Origin: Aquirufa sp.
Lineage (GTDB): Bacteria > Bacteroidota > Bacteroidia > Cytophagales > Spirosomataceae
Direction of reading: 5' to 3'
Length of the DNA: 11,033 bases
NCBI GenBank assembly: GCA_030833145.1
Contig: JAURHT010000066.1
Location: 1 to 11,033 of the forward strand
Each line of letters opens with the position of its first letter. Positions within the stretch are counted from its first letter, which is position 1. The position numbers were made by a program, and so were the translations under genes. Shown piece by piece: positions 1 to 7,057 of the stretch. The notes under the pieces were generated by a model. The model was not told where the DNA came from, searched no databases, and was given only the letters and a program-made list of their open reading frames with translations.

Positions 1-1
1 C

Positions 2-184
2 GAGTTTCCACTTGGATGTTCAGATCCGGGTGAAGCCGAAAACAAAGGCAACATCGCAGTAACTAAGTACGGAAAAGGTCAATTCATCTACACAGGCCTC
101 GTTTTCTTCCGGGAATTACCGGCAGGTGTTCCAGGAGCTTGGAGATTATTTGCAAACCTATTAGCTAACCCCAATTCTAAATGA
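2..184 (+). CDS. C-terminal end of a probable PIG-L family deacetylase (5'-partial)
   Basis: An open frame enters from the left edge and stops with TGA after 60 codons. The visible tail contains GKGQFIYTGLVFFRELPAG followed by VPGAWRLFANLLA. I recall this wording from the C-terminal region of the long (about 800-residue) PIG-L/LmbE-type N-deacetylase proteins of Bacteroidota, where it follows the zinc-dependent deacetylase domain and a glutamine-amidotransferase-like region. The catalytic domain lies outside the window, so the call rests only on this tail. The stop overlaps the ATG of the next gene as ATGA at 181-184, so the two genes are very probably one operon with coupled translation. If so, the pair would join an amide deacetylase with an amide acylase. 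Confidence 0.6.
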   Translation, partial: EFPLGCSDPGEAENKGNIAVTKYGKGQFIYTGLVFFRELPAGVPGAWRLFANLLANPNSK

Positions 185-2238
185 GAATTCTCTTTATTGC
201 CTTAGTATTATTTGCCTTTACTGCGAATGCCCAACAACCTCTTATCCGCAAGGATAAAATCACCATCGCTCGCGATACCTACGGGGTGCCTCACATTTTT
301 GCACCTACAGACCCTGAGGTGGCTTATGGTTTAGCTTGGGCGCACTCAGAAGATGACTTTAAGACCATTCAGACTCTGATCCTGACGGGTAAAGGCAAAT
401 TAGGCACTGCCTTAGGAAAGAAAGGTGCGCCAGTGGATTTTGTCTTCGGCTTGTTGAATACCCGCAAGGTGGTCGATCAGCAGATTAAATCGATGGATCC
501 TAAATTCTTGCAATTAGTGCAAGGTTACTTGATGGGTCTAGAGGCCTATGGAAAAGCGCATCCTTCGGAAGTGGTGAACAAGCACGTGTTTCCCATTGCC
601 ATCGAAGATTACATTGCAACGACGATGTTTTCGGTGGCGATTTTCTGTGGGGTAGACAAAGCTTTACCTAAGATATTAGATGGCTCCATTCCTTCACTTC
701 CGGGCTTTACCGGAGAAGGCAGTAATGCCTTCGCCATTAAAGGCTCGAAATCAGCTACTGGAGAGCCCATGTTAGTCATTAATGCGCATCAGCCTATCGA
801 GGGCGCTACGGCCTTCTACGAGGCACACGTGCAGTCAGAAGAAGGTTGGAATATCTTGGGAGGTTTATTCCCGGGCGGTCCATTGATCTTCCACGGAGTA
901 ACACCTAATCTAGCTTGGGCGCACACGGTGAATTTCCAAGACAAAATCGACGTCTATCAATTAAAGACAGACAAAGCGCATCCGGATCAATACGAGGTGG
1001 ATGGCGAATGGTTGCCTTTAGTGAAAAGAAAAATAAAACTGAGTATCAAAGGGATTCCTTTCCCTGTTTCGAAGATGGCCTACGAATCAATCTATGGCCC
1101 TACAGTAAAATCGCCGAAAGGTGCTTATTTCTCTTTACGTCTTCCATCCCTAATGGATGCAGGTGCCTTACAGCAGTGGTACGCCATGAACCGTTCTACG
1201 AACTTCACGGAATTCAAGGCGGCGTTAAACCAGAATCACTTACCTATGTTCAACATCATGTATGCAGATAAAGAGGACAATATCTTCTATATCTCGAATG
1301 GCAAGATGCCGTATCGTAATGCCAAATACAACTGGGCCTCCACACTACCAGGAAATACACGGGAGACACTTTGGGAAAAATTCAAACCGCTAAATGAATT
1401 ACCGCAGCACCTTAATCCATCAGCAGGGTATTTGTTTAACACGAATCACTCGCCTTTTATGGCGACGGCGGTAAACGAGAATCTGAATCCGGCGAATTAT
1501 GACAAATACGACGGCTATGAGACCTACCACAATAACCGCTCACAGCGGGCGAAAGACCTAATCGACACCTACGACAAAATAGGCTGGGAAGATTTGAAGC
1601 GAATTAAGTTTGATCGCCAGTTGCCGGCTAAGATTTTATATCCGTATGGTTTAGATGCTTCGGTTCTCTTTACGTTAGATGCAGCTAAATACCCTGCCTT
1701 AGCGACCATTATCAGGGGAATTCAACAATGGGATCACGTGACTAATATCGAAAGTGTGGGTGCGCTTTATTATAACATTGCCTATTACCAAGCCTCGAAA
1801 ATCCGTAATAGTGCTTCTAAAGATCCTTTGACAGAGTCGGAAGCCGTAGAACTCGTTCAATATGTGCATGACTTCTTGATCAAACACTACGGACGCTTGG
1901 ACGTGACGCTAGGGGAGTTCCAGCGCTTGAAGCGGGGAGATCAAGATTGGCCACAAGCCGGAATGCCGGATGTCTTAGCGGCCGTGATGTCTGAGCCTAT
2001 GGGCGAATCACAACGCAAAATGAATAGCGGCGATGCCTATATTGGATTTGTGAAGTTTCCTAAAGGCGGTGGTTTGCCGCTGATAGAGACGGTGAATACT
2101 TTTGGCGCAAGTTCACATCCGGAATCGAAACACTTCGCAGATCAACGCGAACTGTATCAGGCTCAGAAGACGAAGTTGATGACTTTGGACAAAGCCGAAG
2201 TATTAAAAAATGCGGAACGGATTTACCAGCCTGATTAA
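181..2238 (+). CDS. Exported penicillin acylase family protein (Ntn hydrolase, acyl-homoserine-lactone-acylase-like)
   Basis: The 685-residue product hydrolyses amide bonds, probably removing an acyl chain from an amine in the periplasm or outside the cell. Residues 1-17 form a signal peptide with ANA-Q at the cleavage site. The family matures by self-cleavage before a serine that becomes the beta-chain N-terminus; here that is Gly180-Ser181 in EGSNAFA. Counting Ser181 as beta-1, His203 is beta-23 and Val250 is beta-70, the positions I recall as conserved in penicillin G acylase and PvdQ. Asn420 and Asn422 in FNTNHSPF (beta-240 and beta-242) sit where the oxyanion-hole Asn is expected. Total length fits the family, so the gene looks intact. 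The start ATG overlaps the upstream stop, and the TAA shares bases with the stop of the convergent gene. Substrate specificity (AHL, beta-lactam, N-acyl amino acid or other) cannot be read from the sequence. Confidence 0.88.
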   Translation: MRILFIALVLFAFTANAQQPLIRKDKITIARDTYGVPHIFAPTDPEVAYGLAWAHSEDDFKTIQTLILTGKGKLGTALGKKGAPVDFVFGLLNTRKVVDQQIKSMDPKFLQLVQGYLMGLEAYGKAHPSEVVNKHVFPIAIEDYIATTMFSVAIFCGVDKALPKILDGSIPSLPGFTGEGSNAFAIKGSKSATGEPMLVINAHQPIEGATAFYEAHVQSEEGWNILGGLFPGGPLIFHGVTPNLAWAHTVNFQDKIDVYQLKTDKAHPDQYEVDGEWLPLVKRKIKLSIKGIPFPVSKMAYESIYGPTVKSPKGAYFSLRLPSLMDAGALQQWYAMNRSTNFTEFKAALNQNHLPMFNIMYADKEDNIFYISNGKMPYRNAKYNWASTLPGNTRETLWEKFKPLNELPQHLNPSAGYLFNTNHSPFMATAVNENLNPANYDKYDGYETYHNNRSQRAKDLIDTYDKIGWEDLKRIKFDRQLPAKILYPYGLDASVLFTLDAAKYPALATIIRGIQQWDHVTNIESVGALYYNIAYYQASKIRNSASKDPLTESEAVELVQYVHDFLIKHYGRLDVTLGEFQRLKRGDQDWPQAGMPDVLAAVMSEPMGESQRKMNSGDAYIGFVKFPKGGGLPLIETVNTFGASSHPESKHFADQRELYQAQKTKLMTLDKAEVLKNAERIYQPD

Positions 2239-2252
2239 CTAAGAAAATCAGG
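2230..2252. terminator. Possible bidirectional terminator hairpin between convergent genes
   Basis: CCTGATT at 2230-2236 and AATCAGG at 2246-2252 form a perfect 7-bp inverted repeat with a 9-nt loop. It straddles the shared stop codons of the acylase and the 3-hydroxyacyl-CoA dehydrogenase. Because the arms are symmetric it could work on both strands. Neither side has a strong T-tract (ATCTTTAT follows on the plus strand), so termination would be weak. Confidence 0.35.
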
Positions 2253-3089
2253 ATCTTTATAGGCAGGGGCAGGATATGTATAAAATCCTTCCCCTGTTTT
2301 TTCTCCCAGCTTCCCAGCATCGATATAGGTCTTCAATAGTGCCGCAAAAGCCTGCGATCCTGCATCTTCCAGGTTATGCGTCACATGCCAAGCTGTATCT
2401 AATCCAATCGAGTCCAATATCCCAAAAGGTCCCATAGGCATATGGAAGTTCACCATCCAAGACTTATCGATATCTTCGATACTCGCGATTTCTTTCGTTT
2501 TTAACTTACCTGCTGCACCTATCACGGCCATCAGCATAAAATTGAAGATATACCCAGGATTCTCCTTACGGACGATCACCGGAACTTGTTGCAAGGCTCT
2601 ACCAAAATCCTCCAATAGACTAATCACCTCCTCAGACGTTTCTGGATGCGGCATGATATCCACCACCTTCGCCATAAACACATCATGGAAATGGAAGGCA
2701 CAAAATAGGGAAGGGCGATCCACCGAATCCACTAGCATAGAGGGCAACAAATACGAGGTATTCGTCGTGAAAATCGTCTTAGCTGGCGCTAAGGCTGAAA
2801 ATTGCGCCCATACCTGACGCTTCAAAGGCAATTCCTCCGTCACGGATTCCGAGATTATATCCGCGTCAGCTACGGCCTCCGCCGGATCCGTCGTGAATTT
2901 TATCTTCGCGATAATTTCATCCGTCAGCGAAAGCGATCTTAGGATCTTAGCCATCACTTTCTTCGAAGAAATAAATGCCTCCGCATTAATGTCATAAACA
3001 GCTACCTGAAAGCCTGACAAAGCAACCTGTAAAGCAATTCTTGTTCCTAAAGTTCCGGCACCTAAGATGCACACGTTATTGATTTTCAT
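2235..3089 (-). CDS. 3-hydroxyacyl-CoA dehydrogenase (NAD-dependent, HADH family)
   Basis: The 284-residue product should oxidise a 3-hydroxyacyl-CoA to the 3-ketoacyl-CoA in the cytoplasm. The N-terminal Rossmann fold shows GAGTLG at 10-15 and the adenine-ribose-binding Asp33. The C-terminal helical domain carries MPMGPFGILDSIGLD (217-231) and EKTGEGFYTYP (263-273). Compared with human HADH, Ser112, His133 and Asn183 match Ser137, His158 and Asn208 at a constant offset of 25. Two points differ. The usual HFFNP loop is HFHDV, one residue shorter, and the partner of the catalytic His appears to be Asp144 instead of Glu170. These changes suggest a divergent subfamily, perhaps with altered substrate range. 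It is the last gene of a four-gene operon and its ATG overlaps the preceding TGA by 4 nt. A related role on 3-hydroxyacids other than CoA esters is possible. Confidence 0.87.
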   Translation of the reverse strand: MKINNVCILGAGTLGTRIALQVALSGFQVAVYDINAEAFISSKKVMAKILRSLSLTDEIIAKIKFTTDPAEAVADADIISESVTEELPLKRQVWAQFSALAPAKTIFTTNTSYLLPSMLVDSVDRPSLFCAFHFHDVFMAKVVDIMPHPETSEEVISLLEDFGRALQQVPVIVRKENPGYIFNFMLMAVIGAAGKLKTKEIASIEDIDKSWMVNFHMPMGPFGILDSIGLDTAWHVTHNLEDAGSQAFAALLKTYIDAGKLGEKTGEGFYTYPAPAYKDPDFLS

Positions 3090-4075
3090 ATGTTACCTGT
3101 TTGAATAGATGCGATCGCTTTTCGGCCGGCGGCCTCCACGACTTGATTTAATACACTAAAACGCGGGTCTTTCGAATACCCTAAACTAAAACGCTGGTAG
3201 ATCTGCTGTGCGATGGTAGCCACTTTGCATAGCCCAAACACATAGTAGAAGACCATCTCGCTCACATTCCGTCCCGTTCTAGCGGCGTAATAATCTATCA
3301 CCTCACGGCGAGTAAAATTCCCTGGCACATAAGACAGATTAAACATTTTCAAGATGTCTTCATCGTCTGCCTCCGCCCAATAGGCCAAAGTCGTTCCCAA
3401 ATCCATGAGCGGGTCTCCCACAGTGGCCATCTCCCAATCCAGCACGGCCTGAACTTCTCCAGTAGTAGAAATGACCAAGTTATCGTATTTGAAGTCATTG
3501 TGAATGAAGGCCACATCAGAACTGGACGGAATCGCAGAAAGAAGCCATTGAAATGCCTCCTCGATAGAAGTAACCTCAGCTGTCTTCGCCTTTTGAAAAC
3601 GTTCCGCCCAGCCTTGGACCTGACGTAAGGCATATCCCTCCGGTTTCCCTAAAGCACCTAAGCCCGAGTCGCTTAATTCCAGCGAATGTAAATCGATTAA
3701 GACATCTAGGGCAGATTGCGAAAGTCTACTAAAAAACGAGGTAGAAGCCTCCGCCGGCGGACGATTTCTAATAATCATTCCGTCCACCTTCTCCATGAGG
3801 AAAAAAGGAGCACCTATGACCGCTTCGTCTTCGCAAGCCTTAATGGGATGCGGCATCTTCGTATAACCCGCCTTTTCTAAGGCTTGTAATACCCGAAACT
3901 CGCGAATCATATCGTGGGCTTTGGCAATCTTCAATCCGTGCGGAGGTCTACGAAGCACATAAGTAGCTTCACCGGCACGCACTTCATAGGTCAGATTCGA
4001 GAATCCACCCGGAAAGGCAGTCACCTCCACGGAGGAAACACCTAAATAAGCGGGTAATTTTTCAAAGCCTTCCAT
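3086..4075 (-). CDS. APH-fold phosphotransferase, ACAD10/11 kinase-domain type (LvaA-like candidate)
   Basis: The 329-residue protein has the aminoglycoside-phosphotransferase/choline-kinase fold. Visible elements are a nucleotide-loop-like GGFSNLTY (23-30), YVLRRPP (39-45), a helix Glu59 in REFRVLQAL, the catalytic loop HNDFKYDN (192-199, Asp194 as catalytic residue), the metal-binding Asp213 in LDWEMA, and GDPLMDLG (220-227). This pattern is that of the phosphotransferases found next to, or fused to, acyl-CoA dehydrogenases (the N-terminal part of ACAD10/ACAD11; LvaA in levulinate catabolism). Those enzymes phosphorylate the 4-hydroxyl of a 4-hydroxyacyl-CoA. Antibiotic resistance is unlikely in this metabolic context. 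The gene starts inside the stop of the acyl-CoA dehydrogenase gene (TAATG) and ends inside the start of the 3-hydroxyacyl-CoA dehydrogenase gene (ATGA), so the three are probably made together. Family and fold are secure; the substrate is inferred. Confidence 0.85.
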   Translation of the reverse strand: MEGFEKLPAYLGVSSVEVTAFPGGFSNLTYEVRAGEATYVLRRPPHGLKIAKAHDMIREFRVLQALEKAGYTKMPHPIKACEDEAVIGAPFFLMEKVDGMIIRNRPPAEASTSFFSRLSQSALDVLIDLHSLELSDSGLGALGKPEGYALRQVQGWAERFQKAKTAEVTSIEEAFQWLLSAIPSSSDVAFIHNDFKYDNLVISTTGEVQAVLDWEMATVGDPLMDLGTTLAYWAEADDEDILKMFNLSYVPGNFTRREVIDYYAARTGRNVSEMVFYYVFGLCKVATIAQQIYQRFSLGYSKDPRFSVLNQVVEAAGRKAIASIQTGNI

Positions 4076-5265
4076 TAGCCCTTGCGTGATTTTAAAATGC
4101 TCTTCGCCAATACCGACTTATGTACCTCATCCGGCCCATCATAAATTCTAGCCCCCCGTTCATGGCGGTACCAGAACGATAATAGGGTATCATCGGTGAT
4201 TCCTAAACCTCCGTGCACCTGAATGGCCCGATCGATCACCTTCATCAACACATCGGAAACATAGAACTTGATGGTAGAGATATCTTCTTTAGCCGCCTTA
4301 GCACCTTTATTTTCGATAATGTGGGCAGTGTTTAATACTAAGAGCCGAGAAGCTTTAATCTCCGCTGCACTTTCCGCGATCCAGTTTTGAATCGTCTGCT
4401 GCATCGCTAGTGAATGTCCTGGATTTAACTCCCGCTCAATCGCTCGGTCGCACATCATCCCTAAAACCCGCTCACAAATCCCAATCCAACGCATACAGTG
4501 GTGAATACGACCTGGTCCCAAACGAACCTGCGCCAAGGTAAATCCAGATCCTTCCGTCCCAATCAAATGAGACACCGGCACCCGGCAATTCACAAACTCT
4601 ACTTCACTATGTGACAGGTAGTCTTCGCCTTCATCGCCCATAATGGGAATATTACGAATCATCCGGTATCCAGGATTATCCAAAGGCACCACAATCATAC
4701 TTGCCCTTTCATATTTATTTTCTGCCAAAGGATTCGTCACCGCCATCACAATCGTGAAAGACGCCCCATCCGCAGAGGACGTGAACCATTTATGCCCATT
4801 GATGACATATTCGTCTCCCTCACGTACAGCGGTAGTAGACATGTGCACCGGATTACTGCCCGCATGATCTGGCTCCGTCATCGCGAAACAAGAACGAATC
4901 TCACCTCGCTCTAATGGTCTTAAATATTTCTCTTGTAAATAGGGAGACGCGAATTGATGCATCAACTCCATATTCCCTATATCGGGCGCATTGCAATTAA
5001 ATACGTAATGTCCCAAAGGGCTCGTCCCTAATACCTCAGAGATTGAAGCGAATTCCACTAAGGACAAACCAAGTCCTCCATGCGAAACGGGCAGGTGAGG
5101 GGCAAACAAGCCATCTTCTTTTGCTTTAGTGCGTAATGCTTGCAAGGCAGGCAAATGTGTCCGAAACGAACCATAAATGGCCCCTTGCTCTAGAGGAATA
5201 ATGTATTTCTCGAGGAATGCCCGGTAACGAGGTACAAGTTCGAGTGCTTTATCTGAAACAAACAT
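4075..5265 (-). CDS. Acyl-CoA dehydrogenase family flavoprotein, ACAD10/11 type (LvaC-like candidate)
   Basis: The 396-residue protein spans the full acyl-CoA dehydrogenase fold: an N-terminal helical domain (about 1-120), the beta domain with CFAMTEPDHAGSNP (126-139) and INGHKWFTSSADG (155-167), and a C-terminal helical domain with GPGRIHHCMRWIG (250-262), QVHGGLGIT (349-357) and RIYDGPDEVH (373-382). The DGPDEVH ending marks the subfamily related to ACAD10/ACAD11 and bacterial LvaC. Classical enzymes with YEG have a catalytic Glu where this protein has Asp376. In ACAD10/11 and LvaC systems the flavoprotein acts after a kinase, removing phosphate from a 4-phosphoacyl-CoA on the way to the 3-hydroxyacyl isomer. 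An ordinary alpha,beta-dehydrogenation in beta-oxidation remains possible. The gene lies 2 nt after the SDR gene and overlaps the phosphotransferase start by 1 nt. Confidence 0.9.
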   Translation of the reverse strand: MFVSDKALELVPRYRAFLEKYIIPLEQGAIYGSFRTHLPALQALRTKAKEDGLFAPHLPVSHGGLGLSLVEFASISEVLGTSPLGHYVFNCNAPDIGNMELMHQFASPYLQEKYLRPLERGEIRSCFAMTEPDHAGSNPVHMSTTAVREGDEYVINGHKWFTSSADGASFTIVMAVTNPLAENKYERASMIVVPLDNPGYRMIRNIPIMGDEGEDYLSHSEVEFVNCRVPVSHLIGTEGSGFTLAQVRLGPGRIHHCMRWIGICERVLGMMCDRAIERELNPGHSLAMQQTIQNWIAESAAEIKASRLLVLNTAHIIENKGAKAAKEDISTIKFYVSDVLMKVIDRAIQVHGGLGITDDTLLSFWYRHERGARIYDGPDEVHKSVLAKSILKSRKG

Positions 5266-5267
5266 AA

Positions 5268-6026
5268 TTAAATGGTTAAGCCGCCATCAGCAGTAATCAC
5301 TGCTCCGGTGGTGTAAGACGCTCCTGGTGAGGCAAGGTATAAAGCGGATGCTCCGATTTCCTCCGGCGTGCCTATGCGTTTAATGGGTAATTGACGAAGC
5401 GTATGTTGAAGTATTTTATCATTGGACCAAAGCGCCTCCGAAAACTTCGTCTTTATCAATCCCGGACAAATGGCATTCACGCGGATATTAAAATCGCCCC
5501 ATTCTTTGGCAAAAGCCTTCGTCATCGAAATAAGCGCCGCCTTACTCACACTGTAAATCCCTAATCCGGGTTCTGGAGAAATACCGCCCACAGAGCTAAT
5601 GTTAATCACGGACGCATTAGTAGATTTCTGAAGATGAGGTAAACAAAGACGCATTAATTCAAACGGAGCCTTCAAGTTCACGTTCATAATCTTATCAAAA
5701 GCATCTAGCGTTGTATCGTGAATAGGGCCAAAAGTCGGATTCGTCGCCGCATTATTCACAAGAATGTCGATTTGGCCGTATTTGGCAATCGTCTCTGAAA
5801 CTAATGAAGCCAATTGATCCATCTTACCCACGTGGCAGGCAATTCCTGTCGCCTCATATCCTTTGTCTTGTAATTCCTGAGCCAGCAAATCCAATGCCCC
5901 TTGATCCCGGCTACTGATGACCACCTTCGCGCCAGCCTCCGCGAAAAACTCCGCAATACTGAATCCGATTCCCTTGCTAGCACCCGTAATGAGCGCTACT
6001 TGATTCTTCAATGAAAATGCCTGCAT
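5268..6026 (-). CDS. Short-chain dehydrogenase/reductase (SDR) family oxidoreductase
   Basis: The 252-residue product is a classical SDR, an NAD(P)-dependent alcohol/ketone oxidoreductase of the cytoplasm. It shows the cofactor loop TGASKGIG (14-21), NNAA (91-94), and the catalytic tetrad Asn117, Ser145, Tyr158 and Lys162 with the standard 13-residue Ser-Tyr spacing and YxxxK. CPGLIKT (187-193) and the C-terminal GGLTI are also typical. Ser39-Arg40 at the end of beta-2 would favour NADP(H), but this is a weak guide. It is the first gene of the minus-strand operon, 2 nt before the acyl-CoA dehydrogenase. That position suggests it makes or uses a hydroxyacyl-CoA, as LvaD does in levulinate catabolism by reducing a 4-ketoacyl-CoA. 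FabG-like or generic alcohol dehydrogenase activity cannot be excluded. Confidence 0.9.
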   Translation of the reverse strand: MQAFSLKNQVALITGASKGIGFSIAEFFAEAGAKVVISSRDQGALDLLAQELQDKGYEATGIACHVGKMDQLASLVSETIAKYGQIDILVNNAATNPTFGPIHDTTLDAFDKIMNVNLKAPFELMRLCLPHLQKSTNASVINISSVGGISPEPGLGIYSVSKAALISMTKAFAKEWGDFNIRVNAICPGLIKTKFSEALWSNDKILQHTLRQLPIKRIGTPEEIGASALYLASPGASYTTGAVITADGGLTI

Positions 6027-6100
6027 ATTCTAATCTATTTTTAAACAATTTAAAGAAATAATATGGTAATTTACGCTACCAACCCTTGAAAAAACACACC
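6027..6100. promoter_or_regulatory. Divergent promoter region between SDR operon and MDR gene
   Basis: This AT-rich 74-bp spacer must hold the promoters for the minus-strand operon and the plus-strand oxidoreductase. TAATTTAC at 6067-6074 is a partial match to the Bacteroidota -7 box TAnnTTTG, about 27 nt before the preferred ATG of the plus-strand gene. I found no good -33 TTTG partner, no convincing box on the minus strand, and no clear operator palindrome. The shared spacer allows common regulation of both sides but does not prove it. Confidence 0.4.
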
Positions 6101-7057
6101 ATGAAACAAGTTGTCTTTTACGAAACTGGATTACCCGAAAATGTCCTTCAATTAGAAGAAATCGAAAAGCCAATACCCGCGGAAAAAGAAGCACTTATTC
6201 GCATCACGGCTCGTAACATCAATCCATCCGATATGATGTTTGTGAGAGGATTGTATGGAATCACTCCTCAATTACCTAGCAGTGCGGGTTTTGAAGCAGC
6301 GGGAGTTGTCGAGGAATCGGCTAAGTTTCCTAAAGGCACACGCGTCATTTTTACCTCAGTGGGTACCTGGAAAGAATTTACTTGCGTTTCAGATGCTGGT
6401 TTGATACCTATTCCGGAGGGAATGTCGGATGAGGTGGCCTGCCAGGCCTTTGTGAATCCGGTGACCGCTTATGGGATGTTAGAGACCTCTGGACTTCAGA
6501 AAGGGGGAAGTTTATTGATTACTGCCGGTGCTTCAGCCTGGGGGAAGGTTGTTATTCAATTAGCCGCGATGCGCGGTATTCATGTCATCGCTACCGTGAG
6601 GCAAGCGGATCAGAAGCAAAACTTATTGGATTTAGGGGCCACCGCAGTCATTGATATGGCTACGGAAAGCTTGACTAAGAAGGTAAAGGAAATTTTTCCA
6701 GAGGGTATTGATTACGTATTTGATGCGGTAGGAGGGGATCAGGGGGCCAAAGCCTTGAATTGCCTCAGAACTGGCGGAAAGATGCTCGTGTTTGGCCTAT
6801 TGAGTCAAGAACCCATTCCATTGCATTCTGGTGTTTTAATTTTCAAAAAACTGAGCGTTGAAGGCTGGTGGCTGAGTTCCTGGTGGGCAGAATTAGGATT
6901 TGAAGGAATCCAAAAAGCCATTAAAGAAGTTTTCTCGCTGCTGTTAAGCCAAGAAGTGACATTAGATATCCAAGCCACCTATCCTTTGGCCCAATTCAAA
7001 GAGGCCATCGAAGCCTACCAAACACCAGGAAGAACGGGTAAAATTTTATTGGTGTAA
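6101..7057 (+). CDS. MDR-superfamily NAD(P)H-dependent oxidoreductase, quinone reductase / enoyl reductase-like
   Basis: The product is a medium-chain dehydrogenase/reductase of 318 residues. The N-terminal GroES-like domain includes NPSDMMFVRGLYG (41-53) and SAGFEAAGVV (61-70). It has no GHE zinc motif and no structural-zinc cysteine cluster, so it is zinc-independent like quinone oxidoreductases and mitochondrial-type 2-enoyl reductases. NPVTAYGML (119-127) and the cofactor-binding segment TAGASAWGKVVIQLAA (141-156) follow, then VRQADQ (166-171), which may read the NADPH phosphate. The usual AxxxxxG-type loop is written AGASAWG, an uncommon Trp variant. I chose ATG 6101; a TTG at 6086 would add five residues (MKKHT) but leaves the expected family N-terminus unchanged. 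It is transcribed away from the SDR/ACAD operon and may reduce an enone, enal or enoyl substrate linked to it. That link is inference. Confidence 0.85.
   Translation: MKQVVFYETGLPENVLQLEEIEKPIPAEKEALIRITARNINPSDMMFVRGLYGITPQLPSSAGFEAAGVVEESAKFPKGTRVIFTSVGTWKEFTCVSDAGLIPIPEGMSDEVACQAFVNPVTAYGMLETSGLQKGGSLLITAGASAWGKVVIQLAAMRGIHVIATVRQADQKQNLLDLGATAVIDMATESLTKKVKEIFPEGIDYVFDAVGGDQGAKALNCLRTGGKMLVFGLLSQEPIPLHSGVLIFKKLSVEGWWLSSWWAELGFEGIQKAIKEVFSLLLSQEVTLDIQATYPLAQFKEAIEAYQTPGRTGKILLV

Noticed and set aside
915..1271. A 118-codon plus-strand frame inside the acylase gene.
   Set aside because: The acylase frame holds all catalytic residues and is continuous through this region; the alternative frame has no recognisable content.
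2060..2320. An 86-codon minus-strand frame across the acylase/dehydrogenase junction.
   Set aside because: It overlaps two well-supported genes in other frames and its sequence resembles no family; it is a shadow frame.
3086..4075. Aminoglycoside resistance kinase.
   Set aside because: The fold is shared, but the sequence style and the tight operon with acyl-CoA enzymes point to the ACAD-associated metabolic kinases.
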